A DNA stretch of 64,000 nucleotides, taken from the NCBI RefSeq assembly GCF_032118995.1, contig NC_092659.1:15494177-15558176 (forward strand). The letters are read 5' to 3'. A model generated the notes under the pieces. It saw only the letters and a list, made by a program, of their open reading frames with translations, made no database searches and was not told where the DNA came from. Numbering within the stretch: position 1 is the first letter of the stretch; every line of letters starts with the position of its first letter. This document shows positions 47,201 to 58,551 of this stretch, piece by piece. The translations under genes were made by a program, and so were the position numbers. This DNA comes from Asterias amurensis (taxonomy: Eukaryota > Echinodermata > Asteroidea > Forcipulatida > Asteriidae).

Positions 47201-49269
47201 CTGACAACGCCCTTCACTTTAGAAACAACACTGAGATTTTGCATGTCTTGTGGTTTGCTTCATTTGCAAACTATGAGGATATAACTTTTGGCAATGGTTT
47301 TATGAGTCCAGATGCTGGCAGTAGTTCGAGAGAGGAGCATGCATAGAGGAGAAGAGAAAGTGAACAAGTTGGCCGAAGGGGATCTTCGCAAGTCACACCT
47401 GAAACTTGAAGTGTCCATATTGCAGAATGCTGACCTAAGTGCGAATGAAGTTCTTGAGAAATGTAGAGACACTTGCAAGGAGGCGGACATACTATTAAAG
47501 GAAGTGCTGAAGACGAAAAGACAGGCAAGTAAACTTAAAATTGACAAAAACTTAAAAATCTGCCGGTTCGGTTGTAGTATTCCAAATCTAAATTCTCAAC
47601 ATGTTATTATCAAACGAGGCGGTATACGCCTCTCTTAATACTTATGCATGACGTCATAATTCTTCCCCAAAATGAGGCTATGGGCGCACGTTCCCCACCA
47701 CTTGCAGTGGCTGCGCCCATCGCCTCGTTTTGAGTTAGCATTGTGACGTACCTCATGCATAAATATTAAGAGAGGCGTATTTGGTAAGACACATCCCCCA
47801 ATTGCAATCATCAAGCTCTTCGCAAATGACGTCACAAGGTCAAACAATGCATGCTAACACGGAGATCAAAGGAAAGTCTATCATTGGCTGAGAGTGATGG
47901 CGACCTCTACTGGGCGACTGGTGAACGGGGAATCCCCGATAAAAACGACAGGTTGAACCACCAATTCAGTCACAAAAGTTAAAAACACTATTTCGTTTCT
48001 GCCCAACTTTATATACAGGGCCACGACCCCCAAGATGACGCAGAGGTTCAGTTCCCTTTTGAAGATATGTACCCAAGAAGTGATATAAGCTCCTGGAAGG
48101 GAAAAGTAAAAAAATATATAAAAAAATGTATCAAACAACTTGGAATCACCCCTACTGACGACTTGCTGAAGGTTATGTTACAGGTAAGAAGACGGTATAA
48201 CCGGCATAATACACCCCTCGACCGCTAGGCCAGAAACTCCGAGTGTGTACAAAAAACGAAAAAAATATGTAAAAACCGAATCTTACCATGAAAAAAACAT
48301 TACTTGTATGTTGTGTTTGAAAGCCGATTTAGTGTTTGAGGGGTCAGGAGTCACTCGTGCCCCCATAAATGAGCCGGTCCGTGCAGCCTTTTACCTTTTA
48401 CCCTAAGTTAGTTTTTTTAGGTGCCAAACACTATAAATTTGTTTCATGTTTAGGCAACCCCCCTCCCCGTAACATGGTCTATAATTCCAACCGAACCTCG
48501 ATGCGGAACTGAATGTCAGATCAACAGAGTAGCAACAGCACCCATTCAATCACAGTACAGTTCGGGCTTCAACCCGAGTCGTGGTGACCAGGGCCCAATT
48601 TCATATAAAAGCCTGTAAGCACCAAACTTGCTAAGCAGATAATAGTAATGCTTAGCAGAAACACATTTTTTCACTAAGCATAGTAATTTGCCAAGCAGTA
48701 TTTACTGCTTAACAGCTTGTTTTTTTTAATTGGGCGCTGTCCATGATTTGGCTTCGGGTTCGGCTCACGTCAGTTCAGTGCCCAATTTCATGGCTCTGCT
48801 TACCGCCGAGTTCTGCGCTTACGATCACCATTCTCCGCTTGTAGGGCAAGTGCCGAATTTCTGCGCTAGCTGTGTAAACGAATAATGCCCACCCATAGTG
48901 TCGTGGGGGTACGCAAACAAACCAGCCAAAATTCCCTGCTTACGGTAAGCAGAGCCTTGAAATTGGACCAAGATCTAGTCGAGTCCTGTAAAACTGGACC
49001 AGGGAGTTTGTGAAGTAATACTTGAATATGTTTCCATGTTTTTCGTTTAGGCACAGCCATGCAGCAGTGAGGAAAACTACAACTTTCTTCTCATGCGAAA
49101 GTTCCTCAAAGAGTGCGATGGTGCCAGTGATTGCATACCAAGTGAAGTTAGCATACAGACAGAAAGCAATGAGTTGAAGTCACACCACGCCGTTGACCTT
49201 ACTCGATGGTGTACAGACAATGCAGAGAAAATTGCCTCCAAGGTTCAGAACTTGATGACAAGCCGTTAG
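41219..49269 (+). CDS. Gene B: IFIT-like TPR protein with a C-terminal helical extension
   Basis: Coding exons: 41,219-43,021; 43,877-44,257; 44,565-44,738; 45,974-46,216; 46,373-46,486; 47,312-47,524; 48,019-48,183; 49,051-49,269 (TAG). All introns are phase 0; 3,312 nt, 1,103 aa. The ATG at 41,219 aligns with gene A's start; earlier in-frame ATGs at 41,135 and 41,180 are possible but not conserved. Exon 1 (601 aa) carries PCHFTWNL at residues 14-21 and TPR-type helices such as LTRLGPTMFKRSLQIYEEAL and ESHNQLALCYMAKAKY. Exons 2-8 match gene A exons 2-7; exons 4 and 5 here are one exon in gene A. Intron 6 starts with GC (CAG|GCAAGT). An AATAAA at 49,843 is a possible poly(A) signal. An IFIT-like RNA-binding role is suggested by the TPR part but unproved; the rest is unrecognised. 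Confidence 0.85.
43164..43553. mobile_element. Dispersed TIR element (GGACACTATTGG family) in gene B intron 1, full length
   Basis: Both inverted ends are complete, with TTTAA-like flanks. It sits close in sequence to the copy at 22,155, in gene A intron 6, but at a different position in the gene, so the two insertions are independent. Confidence 0.75.
44877..44912. repeat. (TTTA)n microsatellite in gene B intron 3
   Basis: About nine TTTA units. The following kilobase (44,913-45,960) is intronic with no coding signal. Confidence 0.85.
45435..45489. repeat. Perfect hairpin, 19-base arms
   Basis: tgattggtccgaggtgatg and its exact reverse complement flank a 17-base loop inside gene B intron 3. 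The arms include an inverted CCAAT pair. Confidence 0.8.
46700..46950. repeat. Dispersed repeat fragment in gene B intron 5
   Basis: Text such as 'tatagcgcacgtatctacc' and 'gtgcacaaggttcttttaca' resembles the tails of SINE/LINE elements elsewhere in the window (1,330-1,380; 29,150). The ends could not be set. Confidence 0.35.
47626..47778. mobile_element. Foldback MITE in gene B intron 6
   Basis: Arms 'acgcctctcttaatacttat' and its near reverse complement at the far end, plus an inner pair (gaggctatgggcgca with tgcgcccatcgcctc), give a hairpin of about 150 bp. Confidence 0.7.
47927..47937. promoter_or_regulatory. Candidate Rel/NF-kB palindrome GGGGAATCCCC in gene B intron 6
   Basis: It is identical to the sites upstream of the TRIM genes, preceded by AAC in all three places. 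The shared flank suggests a small dispersed repeat could be its source. Confidence 0.2.
48591..48736. mobile_element. CCCAATTTCAT-ended MITE, first of two
   Basis: GGGCCCAATTTCATA at the left pairs with AATTGGGCGC at the right. The interior is a series of 'gcttagca'-like half palindromes. It lies in gene B intron 7. Confidence 0.6.
48779..48970. mobile_element. CCCAATTTCAT-ended MITE, second of two
   Basis: CCCAATTTCATGGCTCTGCT pairs with AGCAGAGCCTTGAAATTGG at the far end. Same family as 48,591-48,736. Confidence 0.65.
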
Positions 49270-50760
49270 GCGCTGCCTATAATTTTGTCTGCCGTTCAGG
49301 CAACAGCCACAGACAGTTGTAGGTAGCGCGAGGTAATTGCGACTGACTCACACACACATACTGGGATCGAGGGTGTGTGTATCGTCTCCGTAGCTACGCC
49401 GCGCTGTAACTACACACCGCGCTTAACAATGACTGTCTTGACTACGAAGGTTCTGTCTACAGCTTAAAGAAGTTCTTGCGTATTCTTCCATGTGGCCTAT
49501 CATTGGTTTCTTTCATCCATTCATTCATTATTGGTTTATTATTCAAAAACAAAATCCCAATGGCTAACAGAGATCGAATTCCAGGAAAATCTACAGAGGT
49601 ATTACACATTAATTTTAGGACATTATTGGTTTGGGAGGGAAATATTTACAATGTAAACAAAATTGTGTAAGAACTTTTGTTAATAATTTGAAGGGACATT
49701 ACTGAATTGGTTTTGCTAACAAAACAGTTGCTGGCAGTGTAAGCACTTCATGTAATCCACATGTAAAACTGACAATTCTGTAGAAGAAAATAGTGAAAAC
49801 CCGATTACACATTATTTGCTTGACATTGGTGCAAAACAAAGAAATAAAACGCTCACTGAGCATTAAACTCCTAATGCAAAGTTAAGTTACACATTTCTCA
49901 TCAAAATAATATGAACTTTCAGACAGAGATATTTCAAGGGATGTTTTCTATTATCATCATCATTAGACGGTGTAAGTTTAATGTAAATCTGTGAACTTCA
50001 CGATTTTGTTTTCTTACCAATTCTGTAACGTTCCTTTATAAAGCCACTGGACACTATTGGTAATTGTCAAAGACCAGTCTTTTCACTTGGTGTATCTCAA
50101 CATATGCATAAAAAAAAACCTGTGAAAATTTGAGCTTAATTGGTCGTTGAAGTTGCGAGATAAAAATGAAAGAAAAAACACCCTTGTCACACGAAGTTGT
50201 GTGCTCTGTATCAACAGCTCTCAATATTACTCGTTACCAAATAAGGATTTAGAGTAATAATTATTTTGAGTAATTACCAATAGTGTGAGTGCCTTTAAGT
50301 AGGCGCCTTGATCGGTTTTCTGGAAAAGTGTACATTGTAAATCCATATTATTATGATTATGATTATTAAGTGCCATTAATTCATACACTTAGTAACTTTA
50401 ACATTAATTTTACATTTCTAAGACTCCTTTAGTCGATAACCAAAGTACAAAGCGAAACTGACCATATTTGAAAAAATAATCGTATTTCGGAAGGGACAGG
50501 ATCTTTGATGGGTTAAAGCATTTTGGCGCACTTTATTGGAAATCGGACCTTTCTTTTGCAACGTCACAGCCCGAGTTTTTGCCAACCCAGGTTGGAAAAC
50601 TATGGAAAGCCGTAAACGCAAATCAAAAACAGATCGCTATTTGTTACAATGTTTGAAATATTCAAGCATTGTTTTGATTTTGTCAAAAACAAAAACTAAG
50701 GGGAGGTACTTTGTTTCATTGAAAATTTGCAGAAAATGTTGAAATTGGTAAAACATTATA
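49270..50760. other. Gene B 3' flank up to the duplication junction
   Basis: No further coding signal is visible. It contains an AATAAA at 49,843 and an internally deleted GGACACTATTGG element at 50,037-50,300. The last bases before 50,761 have no counterpart in gene A, consistent with a duplication junction. Confidence 0.5.
50037..50300. mobile_element. Internally deleted TIR element (GGACACTATTGG family)
   Basis: Both ends are present (CCACTGGACACTATTGG; CCAATAGTGTGAGTGCCTTT) but about 120 bp of the interior is missing. Confidence 0.65.
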
Positions 50761-51077
50761 TCAATCCACATTCGGTTAAGCAATACTACACTTTTCAAAC
50801 CATTACGAAAATCCGGTGGTGCTTGGTTGGTTACGTAATAATCTGCTCTATCGAGGAATTCGAGCGCTTTGCTTACGTCATAATGATAATTACGGTTCGA
50901 AACCTCCAGATAGGATCTGAATAATAAGTTTCCCGCAGTGGCTAGGTTCCCTGTTATGTCCAAGTCGGAGTCAATGTTCCGAATGATTTTTTCGTAGTTG
51001 ACTCGATTACCGGTGTTGAGTTTCCATGTGAAGTGGCAGGGACGATGCTTCCAATTACAAGCTCCACTAAGAGACAT
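50761..51077 (-). pseudogene. Truncated copy of gene A exon 1 (codons 1-105)
   Basis: From the ATG at 51,077 the frame matches gene A (MSLSGACNWKHRPCHFTW...) with few substitutions up to codon 105. It then passes abruptly into unrelated sequence at 50,760 and stops at 50,637. There is no splice donor at the break and the exon 2-7 block is absent, so a normal protein cannot be made. The upstream DNA (51,078 onward) is a full copy of the gene A promoter region, so it may still be transcribed. The near-identical reading frame indicates a young duplication. Confidence 0.8.
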
Positions 51078-52103
51078 GGTGGTAACTTTAAACCTTTTCA
51101 AAAATAATTGATGGAACAAAACAAGTGTACGAATAAATCGTAAGCATTTTGGAAGTGTTTTTACTTATAGGTATTTTAACTCCCCCCTTTCCAGATAAAA
51201 TTAATAATTTCGAAAAGAGCTTCTAAAAACAGAACATGGCCGAACCCTCAAGTGAATCATTTACAGAACTAGAGGCTAATCATCAGACCTGTCAAACTCT
51301 TTCAACCAGTGTTGACGAATAGGGATCTTGTTGGTGTAGCCATGGAGGAAGGATGAATTTTCTGTTGCAAGTTTTTTGAAAAGCATGTGTGCATGATCAC
51401 AAGTTTTACCATAAAATTAACGTTATTGTTAGCACACTGGAAAGAAAGTCATCGCCAGATCAGTCTAGCGCCCTCTTGAGGTAACTCTTAGTTCACTTCA
51501 TGTTATGAAGTAACTGTGAGTGTTTATACTTGACCTGTTGGAATTATTAAAAGCCGTAGTTTCTCATGAAAACGAGTTCTATTATGATCGTGTATGTTTG
51601 GACATCCAACTACTACTCCCATAGTGGCGCATGCACAATTCATTGTTTTGTTAACACCGTGTCTTTTATTTTGTTTTGTGTGGCACATTTATAACACAGG
51701 AAAAAATACAACCCATTTGTGTTTGGTCTATCTTCGTTTTTAAACATAATGATATACATTTACCCAAACAATGGAGTTTTGGTGTCCATAAAACTCCTGC
51801 CCAATACTACTGCCCAATAAAATTAACTCGTAAGCGTCCAATAGGTCAACGAAATAAAAACAAAAACAGCCCAACTGAAATATTAGTTGTAACTATGTAC
51901 TAACAAAAGTATACAGTATTACAGTACCATACGTGTAAGCCCAACATCAACCATTTGTATCAAAAATGATATTATTAGCGGCAGTTTTTCTGACGTTTAA
52001 ATTCACATAAGCAAAGCCTTTGAGTGTCAAGTGCTTTTTCAGAGTCACTTTTTATTTTAGATTAAACATTTTTTTAACGTGTATTGAGGGGCCTACTTGC
52101 ATA

Positions 52104-53107
52104 TATCGTAGGAGGTCCTGTTTTCGAGGTGTCCCTAATATCGTGGCAAATCTTTTACCTCTCTGTGCGTGATGTAAACAGTCCCAAGATAAAAATTGTG
52201 TGGTTTTATTCGCCAAGCAAAGAGTCTCCTCTTCTTTGACCAAAACTTAGAAACACGTAAGGCTCCACTGGTCATTTGCACTTGTAAATGCAAAAAGTTT
52301 GGTATTTTAGGCATTTCTACAAGGTACACAAATATGTCATAATGTTGAGGCCATATAAAAATATTTGCCCACCGAAAAAGTTTCATCAAACGCTATTTCA
52401 ATTCACAATTCATGATGATCAAAATCATGTGACTGAATGTTTTGCTGAGCATTCTTGAAAAAAAATACCGAGGCTTAAAGAAGCCTGTGCCTTATATCAT
52501 TTTCTAATTTTTTTGGAGATTTTTATTTTGTAACCCTCGTATCAATACTATTATTTATACTAAAATTTAAACATCAGCTTGTTGATTCAATTATCACTGT
52601 TTATTTATACGCTTTATTATAAATATTAAGAAAAAAAATAGAAAATAAATAAATAGAAATCAGATTTTGAAGCCAGTAATTATTCATACTTTTTATATTT
52701 TTTATTTTTTTTTTATTTTTTGCAAGTTACCATGGTAATTTTAAAAATTTAATAAAAAAATATTTTGAATAAAATGAAGGCAACTGCTGGCTATACAGTC
52801 ATACACAGAGTCTCAAAGAACACTTGAAGTCACTGCAGATGTTTCTTCCATGTATGGCTTCACCGGGAAACCATACTTTCTCGTTTGCCGTGAAAACAGG
52901 AAAAACTCAAAACAAATGGGGCCAGTTGAAGTCATCCAAGATCGGTGTGTGGTGTGAACATTTCAATGTCCATCAAGTTTTAATACATGTTTGCACACTT
53001 CGTATTAACAAATGAAGATAATTAGGGCATCGGTTGATATATGGCATCATTATTTTTTTCCCAATTCAAAGAAAAAGGCATAATAGCGTGATAACTGGTA
53101 AGCAGAA
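52104..53107. other. 1.0-kb segment present only in the second duplication copy
   Basis: The first copy reads through this point at about 30,650 without it ('acttgcatat' joined to 'acatgtacag'). The segment is AT-rich, has no convincing open frame, and no clear terminal repeats were found. Confidence 0.55.
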
Positions 53108-53616
53108 AATACATGTACAGTTTACTAATATAAACGAAAGCCCAAACAAAAACACAAATTTGTGCAACAAGAGTTTTTTGAATGACAAATTGATACACCA
53201 ATTCAGAATACTATTCTTTGTGCCCAGTACCTTAAAATGGCTTGCCAGTGTTTACTAAAAGGTACCATTTGTCACGCATTGTACCAACTTAACTATGACT
53301 GAATACATTTACTTTTTGCTTACCTTTCAGTACCGGTCAAAGCACTTTATCTTTGCTGATGTAGTTTGTTTCAAATCTCTAAGGCAAATTTTACTGTTTG
53401 GTTAAGGGCAATTGTCTCACAAAATAAACGAATTTTCTCAGAAGAATTCTGTCACAATTTTTGGACGTTGTATGCATGCCATCCAGAACAGACACTTGCA
53501 CAGTACCAAATCCGGAACTATGTGTATTCTGGAATCTTTGGTCAGGGGACCAGACTAATTTTGCTATTGCACGACACGAAAACAATAGACCTTTCTTTTG
53601 ACACGTCACGAGTCAC

Positions 53617-53874
53617 GTGACAAAACAATTCCGCCATCTTGGTTGGCAAAAGTTTGTTTACTTGTGTGCAAATGTATACAGATACGAACTTTACAGTCGA
53701 ATAATCATGATTCTTAGCCGCTGTTGCTCCAAAAATTGGTTCGGATCAAAAGAAGGGTTAAAGTTCTTTCGCTTCTCTGAAGTTGACAAGTTTCAGGATC
53801 AAAATAAAGCGTGGATAGATGCCGAAACACGTCCGCCAGCGCAACAGGATAGATTGGCAACCTTCACGACATGA
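53617..53874 (+). pseudogene. Possible THAP-like zinc-finger exon, fragmentary
   Basis: The open frame contains CCSKNW, then GLKFFRFSEVDKFQDQNKAW, which recalls the start of a THAP DNA-binding domain (Cys pair, FxRFP-like motif, Trp about 13 residues on). The second conserved Trp and the C-terminal Cys-x2-His part are not recognisable. Just upstream, CCGCCATCTTGG is typical of a transcription start with a YY1-type element. A possible short terminal exon follows at 54,592-54,700 (acceptor TATATACAG, open to a TAA), but a link is speculative. Confidence 0.3.
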
Positions 53875-54737
53875 TGACCGGATATGCATGCATGCATGCA
53901 TGGTGTGATCACTTTGTGGAAACTAATTGTGTCTGGTAAATCATTCATTATTTCTGTGTTATTGTTAGCAAGGACAGACTCTAGTCTATGTTGTTAGTAA
54001 GCGTTTTCCTCGATGGTTGGATTATTCATATTGATTCGAAAGAATCATTAGAATGTCACACAGAACTGTCAGTTTTCTCATAATAATACATTTTGAGACA
54101 TCGCACATTTTCTTCCTGTTCCAGCTACCTCCCAAAAATTGTTTAGAGAATTATATAGAGAATAGTGCATTTTTTCTTCCATTTTCACACAGTCCCACAA
54201 CACGAGTATCACACATTTTCATGTATCCACATTTTGCTCGCAAAGTATAAAGAAGGGTTACCGTCTCTTGTCAATGAACTGATCGTTTTAAAAGTCAGAA
54301 TGGAAGGGGCCTACTTTATTTAACGTTTAGTTTTTACATATTAAAAATTTTGTTCAGGTAATTAATTAAGGAAGGAATTAGGCTAGTTTAGTTATCGGTT
54401 GATTCTACACCTGGTGGAAACAATGAACAAAGTGTTGAAATTCCTTAGGTTATTATTTCCTACACTTCCATTATAATAATTAATTTATAGGTATGTATGG
54501 AATAAGACTTTTTTTCTGTATACTACTTTGAGGCTTTACTACGGAGGTTATCACAACCTTTTATTTTGTTTTCTTCTTTGTTATATACAGCAATGGAGTA
54601 ATACCAGGAACAACAACACAAGAGCCCTCTAAGGAGAAATTAGACAGGAAAGCTTCATCACCACCATTATTTAGTCAGCCTGTTAAAGATACATTGTAAT
54701 AACCCGAACCCATGTCCGCCTTGTGACCAGGAGAACG

Positions 54738-54895
54738 GAGACCAGACAACTCGTCCGCCGGACAACTCGATCGTTCGGACAACTCGTCCGTTCGGACAAC
54801 TCGATGGTTCAGACAACTCAACGGTTCGGACGACTCGACAGATGATTTATTCAACCGTCGGACAACTCGACTTGAGGTCAAGACAAGTCGACGGA
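54738..54895. repeat. Minisatellite of about 17-18 bp (GGACAACTCG units)
   Basis: Eight or so imperfect units of GGACAACTCGTCCGTTC. Short inverted symmetry (GTCCGCCGGAC) is embedded. Confidence 0.75.
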
Positions 54896-55189
54896 TGGCC
54901 TAGTTGGGAAGAGGAGGCTTTTGTTGAGATCGAGTGCTTCTAAAATATTTAGTTTGTGGATAAAAAACATGTCGTCTTGCTTGAATCCATTGATCACATG
55001 GCCTAACAGACACAGCAAGAAGATATCTTCCAAAAGCTTTCAAGAAATGAATAAAATTGAGGAAAGCTACAGTAATAATCAACTGTTTTGAATTGTTTAC
55101 ACAACACACATCATTCAAATCTCAAACTTCAAGCAAAGACAGCTACTCTACATCACAACACTTGTTAAATAGAATTATGTGGGTAAAGA

Positions 55190-55545
55190 GGAAACAAGGT
55201 TTAAATAGACTAGCTCTGTTGCTTCTGTTCAGCAGTGTGGGTTTGAATCCTTGTCGTGACACTTGTTTCCCTGAGCAAGACACTTAACTGTAATTGCTTC
55301 TCTCCACCCAGGGGTAAATTGATACCTGTGATGGCAGAGATGGTTCTTGTGATTGATTTAGCCGAGTAGCACATACAATTATTTGTTATTGTTTCACATG
55401 CTGTATACTTCTCATGGAGCTTAGATGGTTTGAGAACTGAATTAATGCACAGTGATGACCAGGGAGAATAATGTTGGAAGTGCTTTGAGACGCCCTATGG
55501 GTGTGAAAAGCACTCCATAAAAACTGGTTATTACTATTATGGGTT
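55190..55545 (+). mobile_element. tRNA-derived SINE
   Basis: A B-box-like GGGTTTGAATCC near 55,240 is followed by 'cgtgacacttgtttccctga' and 'gcaagacacttaac', a conserved core shared with the reverse copies at 1,560 and 17,290. It ends near 'gtgaaaagcactccataaaa' and an ATTACTATTAT tail. Confidence 0.65.
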
Positions 55546-55921
55546 GATGCAGGTTTGATTTTGATATTCAGCTGCAGCTACAACACAATAAATCAAGTAT
55601 TTGTGGATTTCAATTTGTTTCTATGATGTCTAAAAAGGCCCTACAGTAATTGATCCTGCATGCACATTCACAAACCAAATCAATTCAGGATACAAACAAG
55701 GTTGTATTCGTGTTAAATTGTTTATTCATATTATCCAAATTTATTTATTATAACTTATTTATATGTAAAATATAATTTGTTAAAATTATACATATTTAGA
55801 CTTCAAGATTAAAGGTAGAATAAATTATCTTTGTTAAAAAATATGTACAAGTAATACACTAATAAATTTGTTTTAAAAGATGCATTGCCCTAGTTTGGTC
55901 AAAATTTAAGGTCACAAATTA

Positions 55922-56127
55922 AAGGGGCTAGCTCATCATTCTGTCCTGCGGCTTTGCATGGAAATATTAAATGATGAACCCACCACATGATAACCTACAT
56001 CCCAAGCATGGACATGCATTTCCAGGATGTAGATGAGAGGGTGCCCAGGATGTAGGTCACCGAGTGGTGGGTTCATCATTGTTTATAGATCCATGCACAA
56101 CTGCAGGACAGGCGAGATAGCCCCTCT
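55922..56127. mobile_element. Foldback MITE with arms of about 80 bp
   Basis: 'ggggctagctcatcatt', 'ctgtcctgcggctttgcatg' and 'gatgaacccaccac' on the left pair in order with the reverse complements on the right (gtggtgggttcatcat, catgcacaactgcaggacag, gagatagcccc). Confidence 0.75.
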
Positions 56128-56884
56128 CAATGTGGTACATTGCTATTTGGTAGGGATAGGAAAAGTTATCAACTTTCATATGATACATTGACCATTGAAT
56201 GGTTCTTCGTGTCCAGTGCCTTTAACCTCTCCGAGGAACAAATGTATTTAAAACATATTATTGTCCTATATTTTGCTAAAAAACTGTACATTTATTTAAA
56301 CTGTTTCAAAAAATTAAATTAATATTTTTGTGCACACAGCTTGATCTCATTGTTGGACCTTCTGTATTGTTCCCGCTTAATTTTCATGTTATTTTGTTTT
56401 CTGAAGGTAACTGTTTCCTTATCATCTTCTTTTGGAAGGAGAGAAAATATACAAGCTTCTGGGTTAATTTGTCGAAGTGTGTACAGTTTTTTAAGTTTTC
56501 GTACACAGACAGATGTAATGGGCAGTTGCGTAGGAAAGCGCACACGGCGAATTAAAAAAAAAAAGCGTCAATGTGAATTAAAATCGTGTCATAGTCATGC
56601 AACACATCAAACATGTTTGTTCCCAGGGTGGCTTCAAAACACAGAGCAAGTTAGCGCTATATTAATGTAGATTATTATTATTATTATTATTATTCAATAT
56701 GTATAGCTCTATGGTTAAACGCAACCTTAAAATTTGTTTTTTATGTGATTATTTGTCATTAATATGTGGAACTCAGTTTTGTAATTGCGATGGATTTTTT
56801 CAATAAACCTTGTTTTATATTAAATTGAATTAATTTTGTCAACTTTAATTTGCATTGCATTGATTAAGGTTCTTCCTCTTTAAT

Positions 56885-57300
56885 GCTTTATTCTGGCCCT
56901 ATGCTTTAGCATTGAGTAGGATTCTGGCCCTATGCTTTAGCATTGAGTAGGATTCTGGCCCATGCTTTAGCATTGAGTAGGATTCTGGCCCTATGCTCTA
57001 GCACTGTGTAGGATTCTGTCCCTATGCTTTAGCACTGTGTAGGATTCTGTCCCTATGCTTATGCATTGAGTAGGATTCTGGCCCTGTGCTTTAGCATTGA
57101 GTAGGATTCTGGCCCTATGCTTTAGCACTGTGTAGGATTCTGTCCCTATGCTTTAGCATTGAGTAGGATTCTGGCCCTATGCTTTAGCATTGAGTAGGAT
57201 TCTGTCCCTATGCTTTAGCACTGTGTAGGATTCTTCCCCTATGCTTTAGGACTGTGTAGATTCTGGCCCTATTGCTTTAACATTGTGTTGGATTCTCTGA
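56885..57300. repeat. 31-bp minisatellite
   Basis: About thirteen units containing GATTCTGGCCCTATGCTTT followed by AGCATTGAGTAG. Two unit subtypes alternate (GGCCC/attgag and GTCCC/actgtg). Confidence 0.9.
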
Positions 57301-58291
57301 CACTTTCGTCATAAAAACTCATGCTATTCTGCAAACACATTATAATGATCCATGATTAACAAGGCAGAGGGCGCCCTATCTAGCCCTCCGTTGGTTTCCT
57401 CCGTTGGTTTCAGCAATCATTGGTTTTGTACAGTACTATATGGAGTAGAGCAGAAAGCACAGAGGTCAATGAGTAGAGTAGAATCCTACTTCGCCTGTTA
57501 ACATATCTTGCAGGGAAGAGGTCATCGCTTATTATAGTAATGAGGTCAGTGGCTTCAACACAAATCCTACAAGGCTGTCGGCCTGACGGCCTCCGCATGC
57601 GGTTAGTGTACGGGGGCATCGTGTCGTGCGATGTTACGCACGGTGAATACGGGTGGGTTTTACGCACAGTGAATACGGGTGGGTTTTTATACAGCTGCGG
57701 TTTTTTTTTCCGGAGTGAATAATTCGACTGCCTTGAGCAAGGCTAGGAATTGTCCCGAATTATACAACGCAAGAGGTCATGACGGATACCAGCCTACATC
57801 AGTACACAATGTGAAAGCGACAAAACCGGGAAATAATGGTGGCCCTGAAAGTTTATCGAATATAAATATTAAAGACAATAATTATTGATGACAATTATTT
57901 GGCTGTTTATGTTCGATGTCCTTTCAGGGCCACCCAATGGCATTACCTGAAGGTGTCAGTCTCTACTTTCGGCGTACTCAACTTGAGATTGAGTGTGGAA
58001 GTTAGGGAGAGTCTCATGCACATGTCGTTTCAGGGCCACCGTAGGGGATTCCCTGAATTCATGCGTAACTTGCATGTTAGTAAGCACCAGTGCGGCAGAG
58101 TACCAACAACGCAGCTGTTTATTTTCACTTCTTATTATTTTTCACTGAGTGTGGTCATCAGGAAGTAGCAAGAGAAACTCGTACCTTTAAAGGATTTCTT
58201 TTTCTGAGAGAAGCTGATTCGGGTTGTGAAGAGAGTATTAAACATCATGTAAGTTTAATTGTTCCTCTTGATGTTGTTGTCCATGTCTGAG

Positions 58292-58551
58292 TAGTCTTGG
58301 CCCAAGACTGCGGTGCTTGATTCTGGATAGTGTACTACGCGCGATTGAATCGCCAAAGTGCGCCCGCCACGGTATAATCTAGTTACTTGGACGGCTTGAA
58401 ATCTAGACTACATTCTGCAAGCTTGCCAGTGTAGTCTAGATTTCAAGCCGTCCACGTAACTAAATCATACCGTGGCGGGCGCGCTTTGGCGATTCAACCG
58501 CGCGTAGTACACTATCCAGAATCAAGCACCATAGGTCTTGGGCCCAGACTA
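58292..58551. mobile_element. TAGTCTTGG-ended foldback MITE inserted in the satellite
   Basis: The arms (TAGTCTTGGCCCAAGACTG at the left; reverse complement at the right) extend over about 115 bp each and leave a short loop near 58,415. ATGTCTGAG flanks both sides (58,283-58,291 and 58,552-58,560), a 9-bp target duplication out of phase with the 27-bp repeat. Related to 31,447-31,576. Confidence 0.75.

Larger units (their letters stand above)
28496..50760. repeat. Tandem duplication unit, first copy (22.3 kb)
   Basis: Sequence from 28,496 (inside gene A exon 1) is repeated from 50,761 in the same orientation. Matching landmarks are gene A codons 1-105, its upstream DNA, the 27-bp satellite, the block around 39,420-39,890 (matching 61,075-61,545) and the gene B start (41,219 matching 63,910). 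The first unit therefore ends at 50,760, directly joined to the second. Confidence 0.8.
53585..57745. other. 4.2-kb segment present only in the second duplication copy
   Basis: In the first copy the flanks are joined near 31,110. The segment holds a possible THAP-like exon (53,617-53,874), a minisatellite (54,738-54,895), a SINE (55,190-55,545), a foldback (55,922-56,127) and a 31-bp minisatellite (56,885-57,300). It could be an insertion here or a deletion in the first copy. Confidence 0.6.

Noticed and set aside
54592-54700. Possible terminal exon after TATATACAG
   Set aside because: Open to a stop, but no partner exon could be shown, so it is mentioned only with the THAP-like fragment.
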